A program made the position numbers and the translations under genes. Below the pieces are notes generated by a model, which made no database searches, was not told the origin of the DNA, and was given only the letters and a program-made list of their open reading frames with translations. DNA of 64,000 nucleotides, taken from contig CAINLV010000029.1 of the NCBI GenBank assembly GCA_903850565.1, positions 62,001 to 126,000 on the forward strand, read 5' to 3'. How positions within the stretch are numbered: the first letter of the stretch is position 1; every line of letters starts with the position of its first letter. This DNA comes from an uncultured Actinomycetes bacterium (GTDB lineage: Bacteria; Actinomycetota; Actinomycetes; Nanopelagicales; Nanopelagicaceae). Below are positions 33,119 to 41,470 of this stretch, piece by piece.

Positions 33119-34103
33119 TATTTCTGATTTTTGCCAGGCATTCCTGGCTCAGGCAATTCATTCCACAACAAAGACCCCGATTGTATTTCATTCTCGCTTA
33201 GGCGTAAGAAGTGTTGCGTTGATCTCTCAACCCAATTTGCCAGGCATAGAACTCATTAATTCAGCACTTCTGCCTTCAACAGATATCCCAACAGAACATA
33301 TCTATTTATGGAGTAGCGAATCCGTGACTTCGCTTGAGGAAATTCCTGGATATCACTCAATTCAGCGCCTGCACCCCAGTGAATCTGAATTCGAAGATTT
33401 TCGGGTCGCGTGTGATCCTTCTGGGTTATTTATCTATGTATTTAATACAAGCACCAGAGAAGGTGCTGTTTGGTTAAGTCCACTATTGCGAAGTCAACCT
33501 GAGCCGTTGATTACTCCTTTTCGTGCGCTGCTCTCCTGGATTATTCAGGCCGATCACGGGCAGATTCTTCATGGAGCTGCCTTCGACTTTCAAGGTTTCG
33601 GGGTGCTTCTTTCTGGCCCATCTGGAAGCGGTAAATCAGTGATAACGCACCGAGCGTTAGCCGCCGGTTCACCCATTTTGGCAGATGATGCAATCTTGCT
33701 CATTGGTGGCACTGCCTACCCCATCTACACCAAAATGAAATTGAAAGAGGAACTGCCTGCAGAATTGCATCAATATCTGAACGCAACGCCAGAAATTGTC
33801 GGGAGTAAATCAACACTCAACCTTTCGGCACTCGGCTCACGATTTTTACCGAAAATGTCCGCGGATTACTTACTCTTTCCTTCCGTGACACAAGTTTCGC
33901 TCTTGACCAAGTTGGCCACCATGATCGCGATCAAAAAGATCCTCATAGACAGTTCCTCGGAAACTTTAGGGTCTGGGGCTGGAACGCTGAGGTCGCTCAT
34001 GTCTACTCTTTCCAAGAGCCAATGCTACGAATGGCAATTGGTTTCCGATGTGGAAGAAAACTGGACTCAACTCCTGACGATTTTTCCCCAAGGTGAAGAA
34101 TGA
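33105..34103 (+). CDS. HPr-kinase-like protein
   Basis: A 332-residue protein whose C-terminal half resembles the HprK/P-loop kinase domain: HGAAFDFQGFGVLLSGPSG continues into SGSGKS (Walker A, about residues 169-176), and GSPILADDAILLI supplies the Asp pair seen in HPr kinase. The N-terminal half (1-150) is a beta-rich domain without a match I can name. HPr itself is not encoded nearby, so the substrate is not HPr in any obvious way; HprK-like kinases in lasso-peptide and glycan clusters phosphorylate other targets. Tight overlap with the PqqD-like gene suggests the two work as a pair. Confidence 0.75.
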   Translation: MPQSSISDFCQAFLAQAIHSTTKTPIVFHSRLGVRSVALISQPNLPGIELINSALLPSTDIPTEHIYLWSSESVTSLEEIPGYHSIQRLHPSESEFEDFRVACDPSGLFIYVFNTSTREGAVWLSPLLRSQPEPLITPFRALLSWIIQADHGQILHGAAFDFQGFGVLLSGPSGSGKSVITHRALAAGSPILADDAILLIGGTAYPIYTKMKLKEELPAELHQYLNATPEIVGSKSTLNLSALGSRFLPKMSADYLLFPSVTQVSLLTKLATMIAIKKILIDSSSETLGSGAGTLRSLMSTLSKSQCYEWQLVSDVEENWTQLLTIFPQGEE

Positions 34104-34777
34104 TGGAAAATTATTCTGCAATTCTTCCGGTTCATAATGGTGCCAACTACATTTCCCAAGCCTTGGAATCTATCCTGGAACAGAGTTTTTTACCTGCGGA
34201 AATCATTTTGGTAGATGACCATAGTGAGGATGCAACCATCGCAATAGCAAGATCTGTATTCCCGGAGATTCGCATCTTGCACACATCCACTAGGGGTCAG
34301 TCTGCGGGATTAAATGTAGGAGTAGCGGCCGCCACATCGGAGTTCGTCGCATTCTTAGATCATGACGATATGTGGGACAAAGAGAAATCGAAATTGCAAT
34401 ATGAAATATTAAAGAGCAATCCCGACTATTCAGCGATTTACTCGCAAGTTGTGAATTTTACCGGGGATTCCAACGTTGCCGAGCAGAGAATAAATATGGG
34501 AAGTGCCAGAGTTCTTGCGGCGGCGTTCTTTCGAAAATCCTTTTTTAATGAAGTAGGAATCTTTGATGAATCACTTACTCATCACGCCATAGTTGATTGG
34601 TGGCTCAGAAGTGAGCGGGCTGGCATGAAAGTTCTGGAGGATAATCACATCGCTCTTTATCGCCGCATCCATGAGAGCAACTCTGGAGTCGTTCACAAGG
34701 ACGCTGCGCGTTCGGCCTTATTTAGCATTCTGAGAAATGAAATCCATCGTGATCCAACGGGTGACACCAATGGATGA
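34100..34777 (+). CDS. GT2-family glycosyltransferase
   Basis: A 225-residue GT-A glycosyltransferase: YSAILPVHNGANYISQALES, IILVDDHSEDATIAIA and VAFLDHDDMWDKEKSK, where the last holds the DxD-type metal site in the variant DHDD. The catalytic base region is near HHAIVDWWLRSERAG. It lacks membrane helices. ATG 34100 overlaps the previous stop (ATGA) and its own end overlaps the next gene by 8 bp. It likely adds one sugar to the product of this cassette. Confidence 0.88.
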   Translation: MMENYSAILPVHNGANYISQALESILEQSFLPAEIILVDDHSEDATIAIARSVFPEIRILHTSTRGQSAGLNVGVAAATSEFVAFLDHDDMWDKEKSKLQYEILKSNPDYSAIYSQVVNFTGDSNVAEQRINMGSARVLAAAFFRKSFFNEVGIFDESLTHHAIVDWWLRSERAGMKVLEDNHIALYRRIHESNSGVVHKDAARSALFSILRNEIHRDPTGDTNG

Positions 34778-36227
34778 GAGGGAGAATCAACTAATAATTG
34801 CTGCGCTCGGAAAGCCGGAATTGGCACTCATCGCATGGAATCAATGGCGATCAGGTTTCCAAGATTACAAAGATGCCCCCCACGTCCTCTCTTGGGCCGC
34901 CGGATACATTTACAAAAACCTCTCCCAAGCCGGAATTGAAGAGAATTACCTCCGCGGTATTTATCGTCACAATTGGTTAGCCAACAATTTTCGATTTCAA
35001 CAGACCCAGGAAATTCTGAGAGAAATTACCGATCGCTTCAAGATCGCCCCGTTGAAGAGCTTTGGAATATCCGTTAGAGATTATTCCCTTGGACTTCGGC
35101 CCGTCGGTGACTTTGATTTCTATGTAGAAAGCAAGGATCTTCCAGGTGTCGTGGAAATCCTTAATTCACACGGATACCAAGCCCAATTAGATGTAAGTCA
35201 TGATGAATTTTTCGACAAGTTGGTAGGCCTGCGCGGTTCATGGAATTTCATGAACCAAGATCAGTCGGACCTAGATCTTCACTGGCGGATCTTCGACCAT
35301 CTGGATTTAAATCAGAATCAGGAAATAGTTGATAAATACTCCACCCTGGTTTCTAGCCCGAATTTTGGCCAATACCGAGAGTTGATCGCCGAGGTTACAA
35401 CGGTCCAAATTGCCTGCCATCATTTTATCGATGGCGGTCCGTTGTACAGCGGAATCTTTGATTTCCATATGTTGTATACCAAATCTGATCCGGTTGTAAT
35501 CTTCGAAATCGCTAAATTGGTCGGAGCTATAAATCTGGTTCAGGAATTACTCAAAAGTATCGATCACGCCCTTGGCTCAGATCTATCCTCAGTGTGGAAT
35601 GAGATGATGGCTAAGTTCTCGGAGGTTTCTTCGCATGTTGGCGGGAGAGCGCACACGATCATGCCAATTCAAGATCGATTCATAGAACACAAAGCCATTA
35701 GGTATCGAGCCATTTACAAACTTTGGCTCTTCTTGGGGCTGAACCCCGCTCATGAAAGATTTCTTTTGAAGTTTTTGCGTAGTTTCTCTAACCCAAATTC
35801 GTACCTTGCCATTGAATCGAATGACATTTTTTCTAATGAAAATGCCACCATGGGTTTGGGTTGGCATCATAAATACCCAGGACAATATTTCCGCTGGGCC
35901 AGGAATGTCGAGAGCCGTTGGATTGCACGTCTTGAGAAGGAAAGCAGATATTCGATTCGAGTAGTTTTAGATGAATTCTTCTGGGCCTGGAAAAAGGATT
36001 TTCAACTCAATCTCTACTGTGCTGGGTACTTTGTGGGAACCGTAAACCATTCCTTCTATTCATTTGAATTTGAATTACCAAGTCACCTAAATGGACTGGT
36101 TGAATTTAGTTTGCGTTCAGAAAAAATCCCGCCGCCAGAACAACTTTCCATTCATTACAACTGGTATCGCCTAACCGCGCCAGTTACGTCCATCTCCATA
36201 ACGCAAGGAGATAAGTTAGTTCAATGA
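34770..36227 (+). CDS. Nucleotidyltransferase-fold protein (NTP_transf_5 type)
   Basis: A 485-residue protein of the uncharacterised nucleotidyltransferase group often coded beside PqqD and HprK-like genes. The diagnostic part is PLKSFGISVRDYSLG, RPVGDFDFYVESKDL (the G-S/D-x-D metal motif as GDFDFYV) and QSDLDLHWRIFDH. The C-terminal 130 residues (from FRWARNVESRWIARLEKESR) form an extra beta-rich domain. I chose ATG 34770 because it overlaps the GT2 stop region; an earlier ATG at 34737 would lie inside that gene. Substrate unknown; transfer of a nucleotide or a phosphoryl group to a glycan or protein is possible. Confidence 0.78.
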   Translation: MDERENQLIIAALGKPELALIAWNQWRSGFQDYKDAPHVLSWAAGYIYKNLSQAGIEENYLRGIYRHNWLANNFRFQQTQEILREITDRFKIAPLKSFGISVRDYSLGLRPVGDFDFYVESKDLPGVVEILNSHGYQAQLDVSHDEFFDKLVGLRGSWNFMNQDQSDLDLHWRIFDHLDLNQNQEIVDKYSTLVSSPNFGQYRELIAEVTTVQIACHHFIDGGPLYSGIFDFHMLYTKSDPVVIFEIAKLVGAINLVQELLKSIDHALGSDLSSVWNEMMAKFSEVSSHVGGRAHTIMPIQDRFIEHKAIRYRAIYKLWLFLGLNPAHERFLLKFLRSFSNPNSYLAIESNDIFSNENATMGLGWHHKYPGQYFRWARNVESRWIARLEKESRYSIRVVLDEFFWAWKKDFQLNLYCAGYFVGTVNHSFYSFEFELPSHLNGLVEFSLRSEKIPPPEQLSIHYNWYRLTAPVTSISITQGDKLVQ

Positions 36228-36240
36228 GATTGGAGTCATC

Positions 36241-36735
36241 ATGCAAAATCCACTAGTTCAAAGATCTTTCAAACACATGGCCTGGGCAAACGGGCGAATG
36301 TTAGAAATCCTGAGCCATCTTCCCGATGAAGCGATTAACTTTTCGGCCCGGAATCCAGATTGGACCGTGGGGAAAATTGCTCATCACATCATCACTGCTG
36401 AAGGAAGATTGATTTCCCGCGTTAAGAATCAATCGCCACCGGAAGAATTTCCAGCTCCGGCAACGGCGAATGGTATTCAGGGTTTGATTTCTACCTGTAA
36501 GGAACGCGATGCTCAACTCTTGGAATTAGTAAATTTTCCGGATGAAGGTCATAAATTTCTCCGTTACGGAGTCGAGGTTGAATTCTTAACTTCCACAATA
36601 TTGGTCCAAGCCGTGCACCACGCATCCGAGCACAGAGCCCAGATTGCCGACATCTTGGCCGCCAACCAAATGGATGTCCTCAATTTAGATGAAATTGATT
36701 TGTGGTCATTTGAGATGTGGGAACGAACTCAATAG
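36241..36735 (+). CDS. DinB-family protein
   Basis: A 164-residue four-helix-bundle protein of the DinB/YfiT superfamily: the first helix FKHMAWANGRMLEILSHLPD, then WTVGKIAHHIITAEGRLISR, and the last metal His in VQAVHHASEHRAQIADILAA. The three His expected for the metal site (HH, and H-x-x-x-H) are present. Family members act as thiol S-transferases, including mycothiol-dependent ones in actinobacteria, which agrees with mshB nearby. GGAG six bases before ATG 36241 is the ribosome site. Specific reaction unknown. Confidence 0.85.
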   Translation: MQNPLVQRSFKHMAWANGRMLEILSHLPDEAINFSARNPDWTVGKIAHHIITAEGRLISRVKNQSPPEEFPAPATANGIQGLISTCKERDAQLLELVNFPDEGHKFLRYGVEVEFLTSTILVQAVHHASEHRAQIADILAANQMDVLNLDEIDLWSFEMWERTQ

Positions 36736-36762
36736 ATACGTTCTCTCAGTCATTGGAAGAAC

Positions 36763-36852
36763 TGGCGGTGGCGGTGGGATTTGAACCCACGGTGGAATTT
36801 CTTCCACACACGCTTTCGAGGCGTGCTCCTTAGGCCGCTCGGACACGCCACC
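36763..36852 (-). tRNA. tRNA-Ser (CGA)
   Basis: On the reverse strand the acceptor GGTGGCG pairs with CGCCACC, discriminator G, and CCA is encoded (36765-36763). The anticodon arm is CACGC-CTCGAAA-GCGTG with anticodon CGA, the long variable arm is TGTGGAAGAAATTCCACC (class II), and the T arm is GTGGG-TTCAAAT-CCCAC. It reads UCG. Confidence 0.95.
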
Positions 36853-36878
36853 ATGGGTGACGATACCTTAGGCACAAT

Positions 36879-37337
36879 TCAGTTGCGAAACTCGCTGAAA
36901 AAGTCAGTTAATAAGGCGGCGCATTCGGATTCCATCAATCCTGCAATGACCTCCACCTTATATAAAGCCCGAGGATCGCGAACGACATCCCAAACCGAAC
37001 CCACCGCCCCAGCCTTTTCATCCCATGCCCCGAAAACCAAAGTCTTTATTCGAGCCTGTGAGATTGCACCGGCGCACATTGCACAAGGTTCTAAAGTGAC
37101 GACCAAAGTGTGATTATCCAATCGCCAATTTTGGCTCGCTTGGGCGGCTTCGCGAAGGGCCACAATTTCTGCGTGTGCGGTGGGATCGTTATCGAGCAGT
37201 CGACGATTTCTGCCTACGCCAACAATTTGGCCTTGTGCATTTAAAACAATGGCGCCAATCGGCACATCAGTAGATTGAAGTGCCTCTGTTGCTATTTCGA
37301 TTGCTTTAACCATGAAGCTTTCATAATTAATAGTCAA
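36879..37337 (-). CDS. tadA: tRNA-specific adenosine deaminase TadA
   Basis: A 152-residue zinc deaminase making inosine at position 34 of tRNA-Arg(ACG). The zinc motif is TAHAEIVALREAA (H-A-E with the catalytic Glu) and VTLEPCAMCAGAI (P-C-x-x-C). DVPIGAIVL and GRNRRL are also typical. The start given is ATG 37337; ATG 37313 eight codons later would fit the usual family length just as well. It follows the tadA-associated gene with a 10-bp gap, the normal actinobacterial order. Confidence 0.95.
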   Translation of the reverse strand: MTINYESFMVKAIEIATEALQSTDVPIGAIVLNAQGQIVGVGRNRRLLDNDPTAHAEIVALREAAQASQNWRLDNHTLVVTLEPCAMCAGAISQARIKTLVFGAWDEKAGAVGSVWDVVRDPRALYKVEVIAGLMESECAALLTDFFSEFRN

Positions 37338-37347
37338 TCAAGAATCC

Positions 37348-37806
37348 TTATGGCAGTTCATACAATTCAACAAATTCATCACCAAACCCTAGTCGAGCAG
37401 CGATTGCATCAATCTGTTCGTCAGGGAAAAGTTCCGGATCATCGCAGAGCGCTTCCAATTCCATTGCATTCATTCCAAGGTCAGCCAAGAGATCTATGTC
37501 GCCGCCCGGTTGTGAATCGTCGTCCTCTTCCGGAAACGGAATGTCTATTATTTCGACGAGCTCTGCTGCGACTTCATAATCTGTTGCATAGGTAACGTCA
37601 CTGATCATCATCTGCATATTGGTTCCTAGTGCCCGCGCGACGATAAAGAAATCTTCATCAATAGAAATAAGCGCGATAGAACCACCATTGGTTTGTTGGG
37701 ATTTTAAACGATCTATCAAGTAACCAATGTCACGAGTTTCATCCAGCATGGCCACATTCCAGCGTCCATCTTCATGCCAAGCAATAACTCCAAAATCTTC
37801 GGCCAT
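37348..37806 (-). CDS. tRNA adenosine deaminase-associated protein
   Basis: A 152-residue very acidic protein that accompanies tadA in actinobacteria. It starts MAEDFGVIAWHEDGRWNVAM, has SIALISIDEDFFIVARALG and ends in an acidic stretch PFPEEDDDSQPGGD followed by DPELFPDEQIDAIAARLGFG. The function is unknown; association with TadA rests on constant gene order. A longer open frame reaches upstream to 38049, but it would run through the start of upp on the other strand, so ATG 37806 is preferred. Confidence 0.85.
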   Translation of the reverse strand: MAEDFGVIAWHEDGRWNVAMLDETRDIGYLIDRLKSQQTNGGSIALISIDEDFFIVARALGTNMQMMISDVTYATDYEVAAELVEIIDIPFPEEDDDSQPGGDIDLLADLGMNAMELEALCDDPELFPDEQIDAIAARLGFGDEFVELYELP

Positions 37807-37901
37807 GGCACGCCTCGCTTTGCGATCAGGTCGTTCCCTTGGGTCCAACCCAAGGTGTTTATAGTGACACCAATTAGGTAGGTGCGACAAGGTCTCTGAG
37901 T

Positions 37902-38558
37902 GTGAGTAAAGTGGGCAAGGTGAAAATTCATGTAGTGGATCACCCACTTTTAACTCATAAATTGACGGTTTTGCGGGATGAGCGAACCGATTCGCCAACT
38001 TTTCGAAGGTTGACTGAGGAAATTGTGACTTTGCTGGCCTATGAAGCAACTCGCGATGTCCATGTGGTGCCGGTCACGGTTAAGACTCCGGTTGCGATGA
38101 CTGAAGGTAAAGTTCTTGCCAAACCTCGGCCAGTTGTAGTTCCAATTCTTCGCGCTGGCCTTGGCATGTTGGAGGGAATGACTCGACTTATTCCTACCGC
38201 AGAAGTTGGATTTCTTGGCATGGTACGTGACGAAGTCACACTTCAGGCATCTACCTATGCAAATCGATTGCCGGAAGATCTCACTGGTCGACAGTGCTAC
38301 ATCTTGGACCCAATGTTGGCTACTGGTGGCACCTTGATCGCTGCGATTAATTACCTCTTCGAAAAGGGTGCACGGGATATCACGGCGATTACCATCCTTG
38401 CCGCTCCTGAAGGTATTGCGGCAGTTGAAAAAGCTTTTGCTCACACCGAAGCACCAATCACAATTGTGACTGGCGCGCTAGATGAAAAATTAAATGAACA
38501 CGGATATATCGTCCCAGGTTTGGGCGACGCCGGCGATCGCTTGTATGGAGTTGTATAG
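37902..38558 (+). CDS. upp: Uracil phosphoribosyltransferase
   Basis: A 218-residue salvage enzyme converting uracil and PRPP into [36 protein letters not shown] and the PRPP loop [16 protein letters not shown] are diagnostic; [13 protein letters not shown] ends the uracil site. The start is GTG 37902. It is divergent from the tadA-associated gene and followed directly, with no gap, by the malic enzyme gene. Confidence 0.96.
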   Translation: MSKVGKVKIHVVDHPLLTHKLTVLRDERTDSPTFRRLTEEIVTLLAYEATRDVHVVPVTVKTPVAMTEGKVLAKPRPVVVPILRAGLGMLEGMTRLIPTAEVGFLGMVRDEVTLQASTYANRLPEDLTGRQCYILDPMLATGGTLIAAINYLFEKGARDITAITILAAPEGIAAVEKAFAHTEAPITIVTGALDEKLNEHGYIVPGLGDAGDRLYGVV

Positions 38559-39935
38559 ATGGCATCAACCAGTCCCGGCTACGCAATAACAATTCGTGTA
38601 GATGGACCACCTTCAGCACAACCAGTCGCTGAGGTAACCAGCGCAATAACCGCAGCGGGGGCCAGCATCACCGCCCTGGATGTAGTTGAATCGTTTATCG
38701 ATCACGTGGTCATCGATGTCACCTGCGATGCCATAGATGCAGAACATGCCGAAAGAATCACGGCATCTATCGAACTTCATCCAGATTTGAATGTTCGTGC
38801 GGTTAGCGATCGCACCTTCTTATTGCACCTGGGTGGAAAGATTGAAGTTCAATCTAAAGTGCCACTCAAAACTAGAGATGATCTCTCTCGCGCTTACACC
38901 CCTGGGGTTGCTCGGATTAGTATGGCAATTGCGAAAGATCCATCTGATGCCCGTCGTTTGACGATCAAGCGAAATACGGTTGCCGTGGTAACTGATGGTT
39001 CGGCAGTTCTGGGTTTAGGAAACATTGGCCCAGCCGCTGCCCTCCCGGTAATGGAAGGTAAAGCCGCCTTATTTAAGCGTTTTGCAGATGTTGACGCCTG
39101 GCCAGTCTGTCTTGATACACAAGATGTAGATGAGATCGTTCGAACCGTCCAAATCATTGCCCCTGTCTATGGCGGGATCAATCTTGAAGATATTTCCGCG
39201 CCCCGCTGTTTTGAAATTGAGCGACGTCTTCGCGACCTGCTGGATATCCCAGTTTTTCACGATGATCAGCATGGAACTGCGATTGTTGTACTAGCCGCAT
39301 TAAAGAATGCCTTGAAGTTGGTTAAGAAGGATTTGTCGGCTGCTCGGATTGTTATGAGTGGTGCCGGAGCAGCTGGAACCGCTATTGCTCGCCTTCTCGT
39401 AGCCAGCGGGGCAAAGCAAATTATCGGTTTTGATAAAGATGGCTTGGTTTCAGAGCATAAAGAGGGCGATGACTCGATGCGAACTTGGTTCGTTGACAAT
39501 TGTTATCCAGCTGGCTTTGAAGGAACCATCTCGGAAGCAATGGATGGTGCCGATGTTTTCATCGGTGTTAGTGCTCCGAATGTGCTGAAAGAAAGCGATG
39601 TTGCCAGCATGGCAAAGGGATCTATCATCTTTGCGTTGGCAAACCCTGATCCAGAAATTGATCCAGTTATTGCTAGAAAATATGCCACCGTTGTGGCAAC
39701 CGGTCGAAGCGACCAACCTAATCAAATTAATAACGTCTTGGCATTTCCTGGAATATTTCGCGGACTGCTTGATGGCCGAATCACCAAGATTCATGATTCG
39801 ATGCTCGTTGCCGCTGCCGAAGCTATTGCCGAATGCGTTACCGACGAACAATTGAACGCAAACTTCATTGTCCCTAGCGTTTTTGATCAACGAGTTGTCA
39901 CGAAAGTTGCAGCTGCCGTAAAGCGATCCGTTTAA
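38559..39935 (+). CDS. NAD-dependent malic enzyme with N-terminal ACT-like domain
   Basis: A 458-residue enzyme decarboxylating malate to pyruvate. Residues 1-90 form an ACT-like regulatory domain (TIRVDGPPSAQPVAEVTSAI), common in the actinobacterial form. The catalytic part carries RAYTPGVARISMAIAKDP-like YTPGVARISMAIA, FHDDQHGTAIVVLAAL (metal-binding Asp pair) and the NAD site MSGAGAAGTAIARLL, and ends with NNVLAFPGIFRGLLDGR. Length fits the short bacterial class. ATG immediately follows the upp stop codon. Confidence 0.93.
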   Translation: MASTSPGYAITIRVDGPPSAQPVAEVTSAITAAGASITALDVVESFIDHVVIDVTCDAIDAEHAERITASIELHPDLNVRAVSDRTFLLHLGGKIEVQSKVPLKTRDDLSRAYTPGVARISMAIAKDPSDARRLTIKRNTVAVVTDGSAVLGLGNIGPAAALPVMEGKAALFKRFADVDAWPVCLDTQDVDEIVRTVQIIAPVYGGINLEDISAPRCFEIERRLRDLLDIPVFHDDQHGTAIVVLAALKNALKLVKKDLSAARIVMSGAGAAGTAIARLLVASGAKQIIGFDKDGLVSEHKEGDDSMRTWFVDNCYPAGFEGTISEAMDGADVFIGVSAPNVLKESDVASMAKGSIIFALANPDPEIDPVIARKYATVVATGRSDQPNQINNVLAFPGIFRGLLDGRITKIHDSMLVAAAEAIAECVTDEQLNANFIVPSVFDQRVVTKVAAAVKRSV

Positions 39936-39940
39936 TCACA

Positions 39941-40552
39941 GTGGGCCAGTATCACGTTCTTGCTGCATCATTCAGCACTCAACTAACGCCACTGGCACCA
40001 TTTCTTTTCTATGCAATCGCCGGCGTAGTGATCTTTGTTGAAACTGGCTTATTGGTCGGCTTCTTCTTTCCAGGTGATTCACTTTTGTTTAGCGCTGGTT
40101 TAGTGGCCGCTTCTCGGAGCAATATCAATGTTGTCATCTTGGTTGCCGTAGTCTTTGTTGCGGCATTTATCGGAGATCAAATTGGCTATATTTTCGGCCG
40201 CCACTACGGCCGGCCATACCTCCAGAAACGTCCGAAATTAGCGAAGTTAATAACCAGGTCTGAAGATTTCTATGGCACGTACGGATGGTGGTCCGTGGTC
40301 ATTGCTCGTTACATTCCTTGGGTTCGCACCTTCGTGCCACCAATCGCTGGAATTTCTTCTATGAATTACTACCGATTTCTCTCTGCCAACGCTCTTGGGG
40401 CGCTCCTGTGGGGCACGGGGATTACCTTGGCTGGTTATTACTCCGGATCAATATCTTGGGTAAAAAGTATTTCTTATGGCTTGGCCATCTTTTTCATTTG
40501 CGGCTCATTAGTGTCCGGTTATTTCAACTTCCGCCGAAAGAGTCGGGACTGA
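39941..40552 (+). CDS. DedA-family membrane protein
   Basis: A 203-residue protein of the DedA/SNARE-associated family, now linked to undecaprenyl-phosphate or lipid flipping. VETGLLVGFFFPGDSLLFSAG, DQIGYIFGRHYGRPYLQKR and the conserved arginine motif VIARYIPWVRTFVPPIAG are intact. Four to five helices. The start GTG 39941 follows malic enzyme by 5 bp; its end overlaps the converging DUF606 transporter by 34 bp. Confidence 0.92.
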   Translation: MGQYHVLAASFSTQLTPLAPFLFYAIAGVVIFVETGLLVGFFFPGDSLLFSAGLVAASRSNINVVILVAVVFVAAFIGDQIGYIFGRHYGRPYLQKRPKLAKLITRSEDFYGTYGWWSVVIARYIPWVRTFVPPIAGISSMNYYRFLSANALGALLWGTGITLAGYYSGSISWVKSISYGLAIFFICGSLVSGYFNFRRKSRD

Positions 40553-41439
40553 CCACCGACAATCACGCCAATGTAAGTCATCAAGATGCCAGCAACTAGG
40601 TAGCCCGTAACATGCACGCCAGATATTGGTGAAACTAAATCGATCACCAAAGAACCAAGCAGTTGTCCACCCACGCTAAAGAGCGTGAATGTCAGAACTC
40701 CTAGATGTTGAACAACTGTCGCTGAGAAGGCGATATAAATAACGCCAGTGACTCCCCCTAGATAAATCCACCAAGGTCCTGATGGCAATGGATAGACCTT
40801 TTCATGTCTAACTGTCATTGTGAAGATAAGAATCAGAAATAGCGCGCCAGCGCCCATAATGAAATTCAGAAGCGAGGTAGTGAAGTTTTGACGCGAATAT
40901 TGATTTATCCGACCATTGAGCGCGCGTTGCACTCCTATTAAACAGCCACTGATAATGGAAAGAACGACGGCGAAAATTTGAAAATGAGAAACAGTCAGCC
41001 GATCTAAAACCGAAATGACCACTGCCAATATTGTGGTTACCGCTGCAACTATTCGACGAGGTGAAATCTCTTTTTTCCCCCCACCAGTTAATCCAATCCG
41101 ATCAACTAATAGCGAAATCATGGTTTGTCCCGAAATCGTGCCAACAGAATAAACGGCCACCCCAATGAGTGGAAGTACGTGGGTCTGCATCCCAATTACC
41201 GTTCCGCCCAAGGCGCCAGCAAGTAGTGTCCATTTGGGAATCTGATTTTGTTCTACAGCAGTGCGTAACTCCTTTATCCCTTTTTTCATCGAAGGTGAAA
41301 AGAAGGCGATGATGGTGATAATGAATAGCCCAGAAGAGAAGGAAATTAACGCCGCTTCCACTGAATTATTAATAAGGTGGGATAACTGACCATTTGATCG
41401 TGCCTGAATTGCGATAAGTACGCCAGTAGCGGCCGCCAT
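40519..41439 (-). CDS. DMT-superfamily transporter with duplicated DUF606 (YdcZ) unit
   Basis: A 306-residue membrane protein with about ten helices in two repeats. The first begins GVLIAIQARSNGQLSHLINN, the second SIISGCLIGVQRALNGRINQ, both matching the N-terminal signature of YdcZ/DUF606 (Q-x-x-x-N-G-x-L). Each repeat ends with VGTISGQTMISLLVDRIGLT or FSVGGQLLGSLVIDL. The duplicated form is usual in actinobacteria. Substrate unknown. Its last 34 bp overlap the DedA gene tail to tail. Confidence 0.88.
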   Translation of the reverse strand: MAAATGVLIAIQARSNGQLSHLINNSVEAALISFSSGLFIITIIAFFSPSMKKGIKELRTAVEQNQIPKWTLLAGALGGTVIGMQTHVLPLIGVAVYSVGTISGQTMISLLVDRIGLTGGGKKEISPRRIVAAVTTILAVVISVLDRLTVSHFQIFAVVLSIISGCLIGVQRALNGRINQYSRQNFTTSLLNFIMGAGALFLILIFTMTVRHEKVYPLPSGPWWIYLGGVTGVIYIAFSATVVQHLGVLTFTLFSVGGQLLGSLVIDLVSPISGVHVTGYLVAGILMTYIGVIVGGQSRLFRRKLK

Positions 41440-41470
41440 AATTTCTAGCCGCGTATGAGAAATTTTGGAA

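Noticed and set aside
37807-38049. N-terminal extension of the tadA-associated protein
   Set aside because: It would overlap the start of upp on the other strand and does not resemble the family N-terminus.
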